Shown: piece by piece, positions 1 to 5,348 of the stretch
How the letters are laid out: each line of letters begins with the position of its first letter
Numbering within the stretch: the stretch's first letter is position 1
NCBI GenBank assembly: GCA_946402475.1
Contig: CAMIWP010000100.1
Coordinates: forward strand, 1-5,348
Reading direction: 5' to 3'
DNA: 5,348 nucleotides
Origin: an uncultured Selenomonadaceae bacterium
Lineage (GTDB): Bacteria; Bacillota_C; Negativicutes; Selenomonadales; Selenomonadaceae
Notes under the pieces: model-generated
Told to the model about the DNA's origin: nothing
The model's database searches: none
Seen by the model: the letters and a program-made list of their open reading frames with translations, nothing else
Position numbers and translations under genes: made by a program

Positions 1-373
1 TGGGGGTGATGTCCGCCGCAAAGGCAGCCTTCGCCCTCTTGTTCACGCCCTCGTCCGTCTCTCCGAAATAGTCCCGGCGCTCGCTGTGACCGAGAACGCA
101 ATACTCCACGCCGATCTCCTTCAGCATTTCCGTGGAGATCTCTCCCGTGAAGGCGCCACTCTTTTCCCAGTGCACGTTCTGGGCGCCCACATGGATGTTG
201 GAGCCCTTCACCGCTTCAGCGACCCCCGCGAGGGCCGTAGCCGTGGGGCAGACCACGATGTCCACGTCCTTGTTGTCCTTTACGAGAGGAGCCAGATCCT
301 TTACCAGCTGCTTGCCGGCGGCGATGGTATTGTTCATCTTCCAGTTGCCGGCGATAATAGGTCTTCTTGCCAT
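1..373 (-). CDS. tpiA: Triosephosphate isomerase, N-terminal half (cut by window edge)
   Basis: Cytoplasmic TIM-barrel enzyme that interconverts dihydroxyacetone phosphate and glyceraldehyde-3-phosphate in glycolysis. Translating the minus strand from the ATG at 371-373 gives 124 residues before the window ends, about half of the usual ~250. The family signatures are all present: GNWKMN at residues 9-14 with substrate-binding Asn10 and Lys12, GAQNV at 63-67, GAFTGEIS at 73-80, and VLGHSERR at 93-100 containing the electrophilic His96. The catalytic Glu loop lies outside the window. A purine-rich AAGGGA (385-390) precedes the start at a slightly long spacing of about 11 nt. The gene lies 42 nt downstream of pgk with no terminator between, so the two are probably co-transcribed. 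The identification is secure; only the C-terminal half is unseen. Confidence 0.97.
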   Translation of the reverse strand, partial: MARRPIIAGNWKMNNTIAAGKQLVKDLAPLVKDNKDVDIVVCPTATALAGVAEAVKGSNIHVGAQNVHWEKSGAFTGEISTEMLKEIGVEYCVLGHSERRDYFGETDEGVNKRAKAAFAADITP

Positions 374-415
374 GGTTATCAACATCCCTTCATAAAACTT
401 CTATAGAAAGTCATC

Positions 416-1609
416 TTATTTATCTGCAATGGCAGCTACGCCGGGCATTTCCTTGCCCTCGAGGAATTCAAGGGTTGCGCCGCCTCCCGTGGAAACATGG
501 GAAATCTTGTCCGTGAGGCCCGTCTTCTTGAGCGCCGCAACGGAGTCGCCGCCGCCTACGATGGAAACGGCGCCTTCCTCCGTGGCCTTTGCCACCGCCT
601 TTGCCACCGCCAAGGTGCCCTTGGCGAAGTTGTCGAACTCAAACACGCCCATGGGGCCGTTCCAGATGACCGTCTTTGCCCCTTCCAGAGCCTTCACGTA
701 CTCTTCCGAGGTCTTTTCGCCGGAGTCCAGGGCCTCCCAGTCGTCGGGAACCTGATCCACGGGGACGGTCTTGAAGTTGGCGTCCTTGTCGAACTTGTCG
801 GCAACCACCAGATCCACCGGCAGGACCACTTTCACGCCCTTTTCCTCCGCCTTCTTCAAAAGATCGCGGGCGAGATCGTACTTGTCCGGCTCGCAGAGGG
901 ACTTGCCGATGGGCAGGCCCTTGGCCGCATCAAAGGTGTGGGCCATGCCGCCGCCGATGATGATGGTGTCCACCTTGTCGATCATGTTGCTGATGACCCC
1001 GATCTTGTCGGAGACCTTCGCCCCGCCGATGATGGCCACGAAGGGACGCTTGGGAGCTTCCAGGGCGTTGCCGATGTAGTCGATTTCCTTTTCCATCAGG
1101 AAGCCCGCCACCACTTCCACATACTTGGCGATGCCGGAGTTGGAGGCATGGCCGCGATGGGAAACGCCGAAGGCATCGTCCACCGCCACATCCGCAAGGG
1201 ACGCCAGCTGCTTGGCAAACTCGGGATCGTTCTTCTTCTCCGCCTTATGGTAGCGAAGGTTCTCAAGGAGCAAAACCTCCCCGGGCTTCAAGTCCTTCGC
1301 CGCATTCTCCGCTTCCGGCCCCACGCAGTCCGAGGCCCACTTCACGTCCTTCTTCAGGAGCTCCGAGAGATGGGCCACCAGATGCTTTGTGGAGAACTGG
1401 GGTTCCCGCGCCTCGCTGGGACGCCCGATGTGACAGGCGAGGATCACCGCCGCGCCGTTGTCCAGCAGGTAGTTGATGGTCGGCAGGGTGCGAACCATGC
1501 GAGTGTCATTTGTGATGTTCTGGTTCTCGTCAAAGGGCACATTGTAGTCCACGCGCACAAAGACCTTTTTGCCCTTGACGTCGATATCCTTGATTGTCTT
1601 CTTGTTCAT
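416..1609 (-). CDS. pgk: Phosphoglycerate kinase
   Basis: Cytoplasmic enzyme that transfers the acyl phosphate of 1,3-bisphosphoglycerate to ADP, the first ATP-yielding step of glycolysis. The chosen start (ATG at 1607-1609) gives 397 residues, normal for bacterial PGK. It has GGGGG (1617-1621) as Shine-Dalgarno 7 nt upstream. The frame extends to a TTG at 1625-1627, but that start would lie inside the U-tract of the upstream hairpin and remove the ribosome site, so it is rejected. Visible motifs are RVDYNVP (19-25, substrate-binding Asp21 and Asn23), the conserved Arg37, HIGRP (60-64), [31 protein letters not shown], the nucleotide-site GGGDSVAA, and the C-terminal [21 protein letters not shown]. 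The residue before HIGRP is Cys where Ser is common. The gene stops with TAA, 42 nt before tpiA. Confidence 0.98.
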   Translation of the reverse strand: MNKKTIKDIDVKGKKVFVRVDYNVPFDENQNITNDTRMVRTLPTINYLLDNGAAVILACHIGRPSEAREPQFSTKHLVAHLSELLKKDVKWASDCVGPEAENAAKDLKPGEVLLLENLRYHKAEKKNDPEFAKQLASLADVAVDDAFGVSHRGHASNSGIAKYVEVVAGFLMEKEIDYIGNALEAPKRPFVAIIGGAKVSDKIGVISNMIDKVDTIIIGGGMAHTFDAAKGLPIGKSLCEPDKYDLARDLLKKAEEKGVKVVLPVDLVVADKFDKDANFKTVPVDQVPDDWEALDSGEKTSEEYVKALEGAKTVIWNGPMGVFEFDNFAKGTLAVAKAVAKATEEGAVSIVGGGDSVAALKKTGLTDKISHVSTGGGATLEFLEGKEMPGVAAIADK

Positions 1610-1616
1610 TTCATAA

Positions 1617-1621
1617 CCCCC
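1617..1621 (-). promoter_or_regulatory. Ribosome binding site of pgk
   Basis: On the minus strand GGGGG lies 7 nt before the pgk ATG. It fixes the start at 1609, because the upstream in-frame TTG lies before this site. Only 4 nt separate it from the U-tract of the hairpin at 1632-1659, so a transcript ending in that tract would just miss the ribosome site. Confidence 0.7.
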
Positions 1622-1625
1622 ATGC

Positions 1626-1659
1626 AAAAACAGGCCCGGCCCAAAGGAAGGCCGGGCCT
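1626..1659 (-). terminator. Intercistronic intrinsic terminator/attenuator between gap and pgk
   Basis: Read on the minus strand, a perfect 10-bp GC-rich stem pairs AGGCCCGGCC (1659-1650) with GGCCGGGCCT (1641-1632) around an 8-nt loop (TTCCTTTG). One G and a run of five T (1630-1626) follow. This is the form of a Rho-independent terminator. It lies 35 nt after the gap stop codon and just before the pgk ribosome site. Because pgk and tpiA continue in the same direction and I see no convincing separate pgk promoter, partial termination (less pgk-tpiA than gap mRNA) is the likely role. A 3'-end stabiliser or mRNA processing site is the alternative. The U-tract is short, which suits incomplete termination. 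Confidence 0.8.
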
Positions 1660-1694
1660 TGAAAGACCTACATCTTATCCGTATTCAAACGCGA

Positions 1695-2708
1695 TCAGCC
1701 GAGTTCGGAGAAGTACTTGATGGTGCGAACCATCTGGCTGGTGTAGCTGTTCTCGTTGTCGTACCAGGAAACCACCTGCACCTGGGTGTTGCCGTCGCCG
1801 ATGGGGCTGACCATGGTCTGGGTGGCGTCGAAGAGGGAGCCGTAACGCATGCCGACAATGTCGCTGGAAACCAGTTCCTCCTCGGTGTAGCCGAAGGACT
1901 CCGTGGACTCCTTCTTCATCTGGGCATTGATCTGGTCAACGGTAACCTCACCCTTCACAACGGCGAAGAGCAAAGTGGTGGAACCCGTGGGGGTGGGAAC
2001 GCGCTGGGCGGCGCCGATGAGCTTGCCCTTGAGCTCGGGGATGACGAGGCCGATGGCCTTGGCAGCGCCCGTGGAGTTCGGGACGATGTTGACGGCGGCG
2101 GCGCGGCTGCGACGGAGATCGCCCTTGCGCTGGGGGCCGTCCAGGGTCATCTGGTCGCCGGTATAGGCATGGATCGTCGCCATGATGCCGCTCTGGATGG
2201 GAGCGAGGTCGTTCAGGGCCTTCGCCATGGGGGCAAGGCAGTTGGTGGTGCAGGACGCGGCAGAAATGATCTTGTCATCCTTCGTGAGGGTCTTGTGGTT
2301 GACGTTGTACACGATGGTGGGGAGGTCATTGCCGGCCGGAGCGGAGATGACAACCTTCTTCGCGCCTGCCTTCAGATGAGCCTCGGCCTTCTCCTTCTTG
2401 GTGTAGAAGCCCGTGCACTCCAGGACGACATCCACATCATGCTTGCCCCAGGGAATGTTGGCAGCATCCGCTTCCTTGTAGATGACAATCTCTTTGCCGT
2501 TGACCTTAATGGAGCTCTCGCCGGCCTCCACCTTGTCGGCATACTTGTAGGTGCCCTGGGTGGAATCGTACTTCAGCAGGTGAGCAAGCATCTTGGGGCT
2601 TGTGAGGTCGTTGATAGCGACGACTTCATACCCTTCCGCGTCGAACATCTGACGGAAAGCAAGACGACCGATACGACCGAAACCGTTAATAGCTACTTTT
2701 ACTGCCAT
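1695..2708 (-). CDS. gap: Glyceraldehyde-3-phosphate dehydrogenase, type I
   Basis: Cytoplasmic phosphorylating GAPDH, converting glyceraldehyde-3-phosphate, NAD+ and phosphate to 1,3-bisphosphoglycerate. The 337-residue length is typical. The N-terminal Rossmann motif INGFGRIGR (7-15) is followed by AINDL (31-35), whose Asp34 suggests NAD+ rather than NADP+ preference. The catalytic motif SCTTNC (152-157) contains nucleophile Cys153, and IHAYTGDQ contains the base His180. Further signatures are [30 protein letters not shown] and [10 protein letters not shown]. The TGDQ, PTPTGS and SSDIVGM blocks resemble the streptococcal/lactic-type enzyme more than Bacillus GapA or GapB. The ATG at 2706-2708 has AGGGGG (2719-2724) 10 nt upstream, and the gene ends in TGA. 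It is the first gene of the gap-pgk-tpiA cluster. No cggR-type regulator precedes it; the next gene upstream is a divergent transporter. Confidence 0.98.
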   Translation of the reverse strand: MAVKVAINGFGRIGRLAFRQMFDAEGYEVVAINDLTSPKMLAHLLKYDSTQGTYKYADKVEAGESSIKVNGKEIVIYKEADAANIPWGKHDVDVVLECTGFYTKKEKAEAHLKAGAKKVVISAPAGNDLPTIVYNVNHKTLTKDDKIISAASCTTNCLAPMAKALNDLAPIQSGIMATIHAYTGDQMTLDGPQRKGDLRRSRAAAVNIVPNSTGAAKAIGLVIPELKGKLIGAAQRVPTPTGSTTLLFAVVKGEVTVDQINAQMKKESTESFGYTEEELVSSDIVGMRYGSLFDATQTMVSPIGDGNTQVQVVSWYDNENSYTSQMVRTIKYFSELG

Positions 2709-2718
2709 TTGAAAAATA

Positions 2719-2724
2719 CCCCCT
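2719..2724 (-). promoter_or_regulatory. Ribosome binding site of gap
   Basis: AGGGGG on the minus strand lies 10 nt before the gap ATG, and the spacer is almost entirely A/T. The strong purine run with an unstructured AT-rich context fits a highly translated glycolytic gene. Confidence 0.75.
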
Positions 2725-2740
2725 AAAAATTTAAGAAATT

Positions 2741-2755
2741 ACCGGGATCCCCGGT
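2741..2755. repeat. 15-bp inverted repeat in the gap leader
   Basis: ACCGGG and CCCGGT are perfect 6-bp arms around the 3-nt spacer ATC. The repeat lies about 17 nt upstream of the gap ribosome site, well downstream of the predicted transcription start, so it is in the 5' untranslated region. It could be a roadblock-type operator. The 3-nt loop makes a stable RNA hairpin possible but tight. No regulator is identified. Confidence 0.45.
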
Positions 2756-2811
2756 CCTATTTCAAGCGCCGCCAAGGAAAGGCCGACGCCGAAACTGCAC
2801 CACGAAAATTC

Positions 2812-2830
2812 GCAACATAACAAATGTTAC
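2812..2830 (-). repeat. Potential 5'-leader hairpin of gap mRNA
   Basis: In minus-strand RNA the arms GUAACAU and AUGUUGC can form 7 pairs, one of them U-G, around the loop UUGUU. The hairpin begins only about 13-15 nt after the predicted gap transcription start. A mRNA-stabilising 5' hairpin or an operator dyad are both possible. It does not match the Rex or CcpA (cre) consensus well. Confidence 0.35.
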
Positions 2831-2850
2831 GAGTCAAAACCCACGTATTA

Positions 2851-2880
2851 ATATTACAATAATTCAGGGGAAATTGTCAA
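2851..2880 (-). promoter_or_regulatory. Predicted sigma-A/sigma-70 promoter of gap(-pgk-tpiA)
   Basis: On the minus strand a perfect -35 box TTGACA (2880-2875) is followed after 18 nt by TAATAT (2856-2851), a 4/6 match to the -10 consensus, in a strongly AT-rich setting. Transcription would start near 2843-2845, giving an untranslated leader of roughly 135 nt that contains two inverted repeats. The good -35 and the placement ahead of gap make it the main candidate for the glycolytic cluster. Confidence 0.7.
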
Positions 2881-2885
2881 TCATT

Positions 2886-2913
2886 TTGTCATAAATAGGA
2901 ACAATTATATAAT
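2886..2913 (+). promoter_or_regulatory. Predicted sigma-A/sigma-70 promoter of the peptide transporter
   Basis: TTGTCA (5/6 of the -35 consensus) at 2886-2891 is separated by 16 nt from a perfect TATAAT at 2908-2913. Transcription would start near 2920, giving a leader of about 170 nt before the preferred transporter start. Its -35 box is only 5 bp from the -35 box of the divergent gap promoter. A weaker second candidate lies downstream: TTGCAT (2949-2954), 17 nt, TATCAT (2972-2977). Confidence 0.65.
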
Positions 2914-3089
2914 AGATGGCCTGGGAACTTAAGGTGCATGTTCTTTTCTTGCATGCGATAATGTGGTAAACTATCATTCGTAAAAATGTGGGACAGCGGT
3001 TTTCAGGCCAAATTCCGATACACGATTCAAAAGAGGCCGATTATTGGGGAATGACGGTTCAAGTCCCAGAAAAGATTGGGGTTTTGTTT

Positions 3090-4589
3090 ATGTCAAACGC
3101 ACATTCTATCAACAGGAAGAAAGCATTCAACATGCTGTTCTTTATCGAACTCTGGGAGCGCTTCGGTTATTATGGCCTTCAGGCGGTTCTCGCCATGTTC
3201 TTCGTGAAAGCCCTGAACATGGACGATGCCCAGTCCTTCGTTGTGTTCGGCGCCTTCTCTGCCATGGTGTACGGCTATATGTCCATTGGCGGCTACATCG
3301 GCGACAAGGTGCTGGGCACCCAGCGCACCATTGCCCTGGGCGCCATCGTCCTCATGATCGGCTATGCCATGATGGCCTTTGCCGCCGCCGGCGACCCTGT
3401 GGAGGAGTCCCTGGTATTTCTGGCCCTGGGTGTCATTGCCTGCGGCAACGGCATCTTCAAGGCCAACCCCTCTTCCCTCTTGTCCAAGATCTACGAAGGC
3501 GACGAACAGCATCTGGATTCCGCCTTCACCATGTATTACATGTCCATAAACATCGGCTCCTTCGTTTCCATGATTCTAGTGCCCATTGTCGGTGCTTCCT
3601 ACGGCCTGCCCCTGGGCTTCTCCATCTGCGCCATGGGGCTGGTGGCAGCCATCGGAGGCTTCTTCGGCTTTCGGTATCTGGTAAGGGGAGTGGATTCTCC
3701 CGTCGGCAAGAAGCCTCTTTCCGTGAGGAAGATGGTGCTGACCGTGGTAGGCGTGGTGCTCGTGTCCGTTGTCTCCGCCTGGATGCTCGATCATCTGGAA
3801 GTGGCTCACATGCTGCTCCTGGTCATCGGCCTTCTGGTTTACGGCGTGTTCCTCAAGATGATTTTCCAGTCCCGGGGGGCGGAACGCAGCAAGATGATCG
3901 CAGCCCTGATCCTCATCGCGGAGGCCATTGTCTTCTTCACTCTGTACGAGCAGATGCCAACCTCCTTGAACTTTTTTGCCATCAATAATGTGGAGCACAG
4001 CATCCTGGGCATTGACATCCCGGACGCCCAGGTGTTCCAAACGCTCAATCCCTTCTGGATCATGCTGGCCAGCCCCGTTTTGGCATGGCTGTACAGCCAC
4101 TTCGGTGACAGGGGCGCGGATCTCTCCATGCCCGCCAAGTTCACCCTGGGCATGTTCCTCTCCGCCTGTTCCTTCCTACTATTGGGCACTTCCGCCGGAT
4201 TCGCCAGCGAAGCCGGTATCGTATCCGCCTGGTGGATGGTGGTTTCCTATTTCCTGTCCAGCATCGGCGAGCTCCTGGTTTCCGGTCTGGGCCTTTCCAT
4301 GATCTCCAAGCTGGTACCCCAGCGCCTCCTGGGTTTCCTGATGGGCGCCTGGTTCCTCACCACATCCATTGCCGCCGTGCTGGGGGGCAAGGTGGCAACC
4401 TTTACCGCCGTGCCCGAGGGCATGACGGACGCCGTCGAGACCATTGGCATCTACACCGGGGTTTTTACGAAGATCGGCATGGCAACCCTGGGTGTGACCC
4501 TGGTCATGGCCATCCTGGTACCCGTGCTGAATCGGCTCATCAACAAGACCGATGAGCCGGGAGCGGTCGCAGATTCCTCGAGTCGCTAA
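3090..4589 (+). CDS. POT/PTR2-family proton-coupled di/tripeptide transporter (DtpA-like)
   Basis: Inner-membrane major-facilitator-fold symporter that imports di- and tripeptides with protons. The preferred ATG gives 499 residues, matching the ~500 of E. coli DtpA/TppB, and the N-terminus aligns with that family. Visible motifs are ELWERFGYYG with the ExxER triad (Glu20, Glu23, Arg24), GGYIGDKVLG on the cytoplasmic loop, GNGIFKANPSSLL with Lys124, FTMYYMSINIGSF (the PTR2 signature), EQMPTSLNFF near 288-296, NVEHSILG, and SIGELLVSGLGLS with Glu394 in the C-terminal bundle. A stretch near 210-260 supplies the two extra helices of bacterial POTs, giving about 14 membrane segments. The frame stays open upstream to GTG 2988 and ATG 3051, but those starts lack homology and good ribosome sites. 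The chosen start has a weak GGGG (3078-3081) 8 nt upstream. Divergent from gap; monocistronic. Peptide substrates are inferred from family. Confidence 0.95.
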   Translation: MSNAHSINRKKAFNMLFFIELWERFGYYGLQAVLAMFFVKALNMDDAQSFVVFGAFSAMVYGYMSIGGYIGDKVLGTQRTIALGAIVLMIGYAMMAFAAAGDPVEESLVFLALGVIACGNGIFKANPSSLLSKIYEGDEQHLDSAFTMYYMSINIGSFVSMILVPIVGASYGLPLGFSICAMGLVAAIGGFFGFRYLVRGVDSPVGKKPLSVRKMVLTVVGVVLVSVVSAWMLDHLEVAHMLLLVIGLLVYGVFLKMIFQSRGAERSKMIAALILIAEAIVFFTLYEQMPTSLNFFAINNVEHSILGIDIPDAQVFQTLNPFWIMLASPVLAWLYSHFGDRGADLSMPAKFTLGMFLSACSFLLLGTSAGFASEAGIVSAWWMVVSYFLSSIGELLVSGLGLSMISKLVPQRLLGFLMGAWFLTTSIAAVLGGKVATFTAVPEGMTDAVETIGIYTGVFTKIGMATLGVTLVMAILVPVLNRLINKTDEPGAVADSSSR

Positions 4590-4707
4590 CGCTGCTATGT
4601 TCCTCATATTCGTCATCCTGGTCGGGACACTGCTCCACATTTCCCGTTTTCTTTGGGATGGCGGGCTCTTCCTAGAGTTTCCCTTACGGTTTCTCTTTTG
4701 CCATCAT
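4590..4707. other. Non-coding stretch between the transporter stop and the terminator
   Basis: I see no supported gene, promoter or repeat here. One plus-strand frame is open from ATG 4597 to the right edge, but over 4789-5348 it is an in-register antisense shadow of the oxidoreductase gene, and it has no ribosome site. Confidence 0.5.
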
Positions 4708-4758
4708 AAGAGCCGCTCGCCGGGATGGTTCGATTCCATCTGTGACGAGCGGCTTTTT
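4708..4758 (+). terminator. Intrinsic terminator after the transporter, possibly bidirectional
   Basis: AGCCGCTCG (4711-4719) pairs perfectly with CGAGCGGCT (4746-4754), and A/T pairs plus a wobble can extend the base. TTTTT (4754-4758) follows on the plus strand. Inside, after a small internal loop, GATGG (4724-4728) pairs with CCATC (4736-4740) around the 7-nt loop TTCGATT. The terminator lies about 120 nt after the transporter stop and 30 nt beyond the stop of the convergent oxidoreductase gene. On the minus strand the stem is followed only by CTTAT, so termination in that direction would be weaker. The apical part has the shape of a tRNA T-arm. Confidence 0.85.
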
Positions 4759-4788
4759 GACTGTGATCGGATGGTGGTGGATTGCGCA

Positions 4789-5348
4789 CTATCCCGTGAT
4801 CTTGCTTCCTGTGCTGTACATGGGGATGGACTCCGGATTGTCGGAGAGGCTCCATACGCCGCAGGGACATACCCCGGCGCAGATGCCGCAGCCGATGCAG
4901 CGATGGGGATCGGAAATGTATTCCCAGGAACCGTCCGCTTTCTCCACCCGGGTGATGGCCTTCTCCGGGCAGGACTCCAGGCACATCTTGCAATCGCGGC
5001 AGGTTCCGCAGCTCACGCAACGAAGGTGGTCATCCACGGCGTCTCCCAGCGCGCAGTGATGGCACTTGTCGAAGTACGCCCTGGACAATCGCTCCGAAGG
5101 AACCTTCTCCTTCTCCGGAAAGGGAGCGAATGCCTCTCCCATCACGTAACGATCCGCGAACCAGGCCGCCTTCCTTCCGTCGCCGATGGCATCCGTGAGC
5201 CGCCCGGGCTTGATGATGTCTCCTGCGGCAAAGACCCCCGGCAGAATGGATTTGTCTTCCTTGGGAAGGAGCCAGCTTCCGCGAAACTTCCGGATGCCCG
5301 CATCCTCCGGCAGGAAATCCAGCACGGGTTCCTCGCCGATGGACACGA
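4789..5348 (-). CDS. GltD-like FAD/NAD(P) oxidoreductase with C-terminal 2[4Fe-4S] domain (C-terminal part, cut by window edge)
   Basis: The visible ~186 residues are the end of a larger flavoprotein. The first part carries GVFAAGD (5218-5238), the FAD-contacting motif of pyridine nucleotide-disulfide oxidoreductases and the glutamate synthase small-subunit group, followed by LTDAIGDGRKAA as in GltD-like proteins. Then come CHHC (5053-5064), the Cys-rich CVSCGTCRDCKMCLESCP (4966-5019) and CIGCGICAGVCPCGVW (4852-4899). The last two contain canonical CxxCxxCxxxCP motifs for two [4Fe-4S] clusters. Four further cysteines, CHHC and CVSC, could hold another cluster or a zinc ion. The protein ends with TAG. 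It probably moves electrons between NAD(P)H, FAD and ferredoxin-type centres in the cytoplasm. True GltD has its Fe-S region at the N-terminus, so this is a related oxidoreductase, not GltD itself. Partner and substrate cannot be read from the window. Confidence 0.85.
   Translation of the reverse strand, partial: VSIGEEPVLDFLPEDAGIRKFRGSWLLPKEDKSILPGVFAAGDIIKPGRLTDAIGDGRKAAWFADRYVMGEAFAPFPEKEKVPSERLSRAYFDKCHHCALGDAVDDHLRCVSCGTCRDCKMCLESCPEKAITRVEKADGSWEYISDPHRCIGCGICAGVCPCGVWSLSDNPESIPMYSTGSKITG

Noticed and set aside
416..1627. A longer pgk starting at TTG 1625-1627.
   Set aside because: That start lies in the U-tract of the hairpin and would place the GGGGG ribosome site inside the coding region. 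ATG 1607-1609 gives the normal family length and N-terminus.
1660..1694. A pgk promoter between gap and the hairpin (TAAGAT as a -10 box).
   Set aside because: No acceptable -35 box lies at the right distance, and transcripts from it would immediately meet the terminator hairpin.
497..1720. A 407-codon plus-strand open frame opposite pgk.
   Set aside because: It is antisense to a certain gene. Its protein is low in recognisable motifs and rich in His, Gly, Val and Leu, as antisense translations of GC-rich genes are.
1659..2726. A 355-codon plus-strand open frame opposite gap.
   Set aside because: It is antisense to gap with aligned codon boundaries, has no ribosome site, and its composition is that of a shadow frame.
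2936..2956. GCATG repeats forming a hairpin in the transporter leader.
   Set aside because: Only 5 bp can pair across an 11-nt loop, and GCATG is self-overlapping with its complement, so this is too weak to report as a structure.
4675..4757. A possible tRNA ending around the T-arm-like hairpin.
   Set aside because: The 7 nt after the arm (TGTGACG) have no complementary 5' acceptor strand at the right distance, there are no D-arm or anticodon-arm equivalents, and CCA is missing.
4597..5348. A plus-strand frame open from ATG 4597 to the right edge, about 250 codons without a stop.
   Set aside because: Over most of its length it is exactly in codon register with the well-supported oxidoreductase on the other strand, where TTA, CTA and TCA codons are rare, so an open antisense frame is expected. 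It lacks a ribosome site, recognisable motifs and a separate promoter, and it runs through the terminator.

Overview
The window reads as ordinary core-metabolism DNA from a moderately GC-rich bacterium, most likely a member of the Bacillota. The GAPDH closely resembles the streptococcal type in its conserved blocks, the gene order gap-pgk-tpi is typical of Bacillota, and the promoters have sigma-A/sigma-70 hexamers. A Negativicutes source would fit the GC-rich coding regions together with a DtpA-like peptide transporter and a GltD-like iron-sulfur oxidoreductase. That placement is inference from protein character only and is tentative.

Layout. Positions 1-2708 hold three glycolytic genes on the minus strand, read right to left: gap (GAPDH), pgk (phosphoglycerate kinase) and tpiA (triosephosphate isomerase, cut by the left edge after 124 residues). 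The three enzymes act together around glyceraldehyde-3-phosphate. An AT-rich divergent intergenic region (2709-3089) carries a gap promoter on the minus strand and a transporter promoter on the plus strand, with their -35 boxes only 5 bp apart. It also carries a long gap leader with two inverted repeats. A POT-family di/tripeptide:proton symporter (3090-4589, plus) follows. It converges on the C-terminal part of an FAD/NAD(P)-dependent iron-sulfur oxidoreductase (4789-5348, minus, cut by the right edge). A strong terminator lies between these convergent genes.

What deserves a second look is regulatory rather than a new gene system. An intrinsic-terminator-like hairpin sits between gap and pgk, only a few bases from the pgk ribosome binding site, and probably sets unequal expression of gap versus pgk-tpiA. 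The back-to-back promoters share a 12-bp-period TTGTCA repeat. The convergent terminator has an apical hairpin with the exact shape and consensus of a tRNA T-arm. The oxidoreductase has two extra CxxC pairs in front of its two ferredoxin motifs. I found no CRISPR array, insertion sequence, complete tRNA, rRNA or phage gene, and no convincing novel system.
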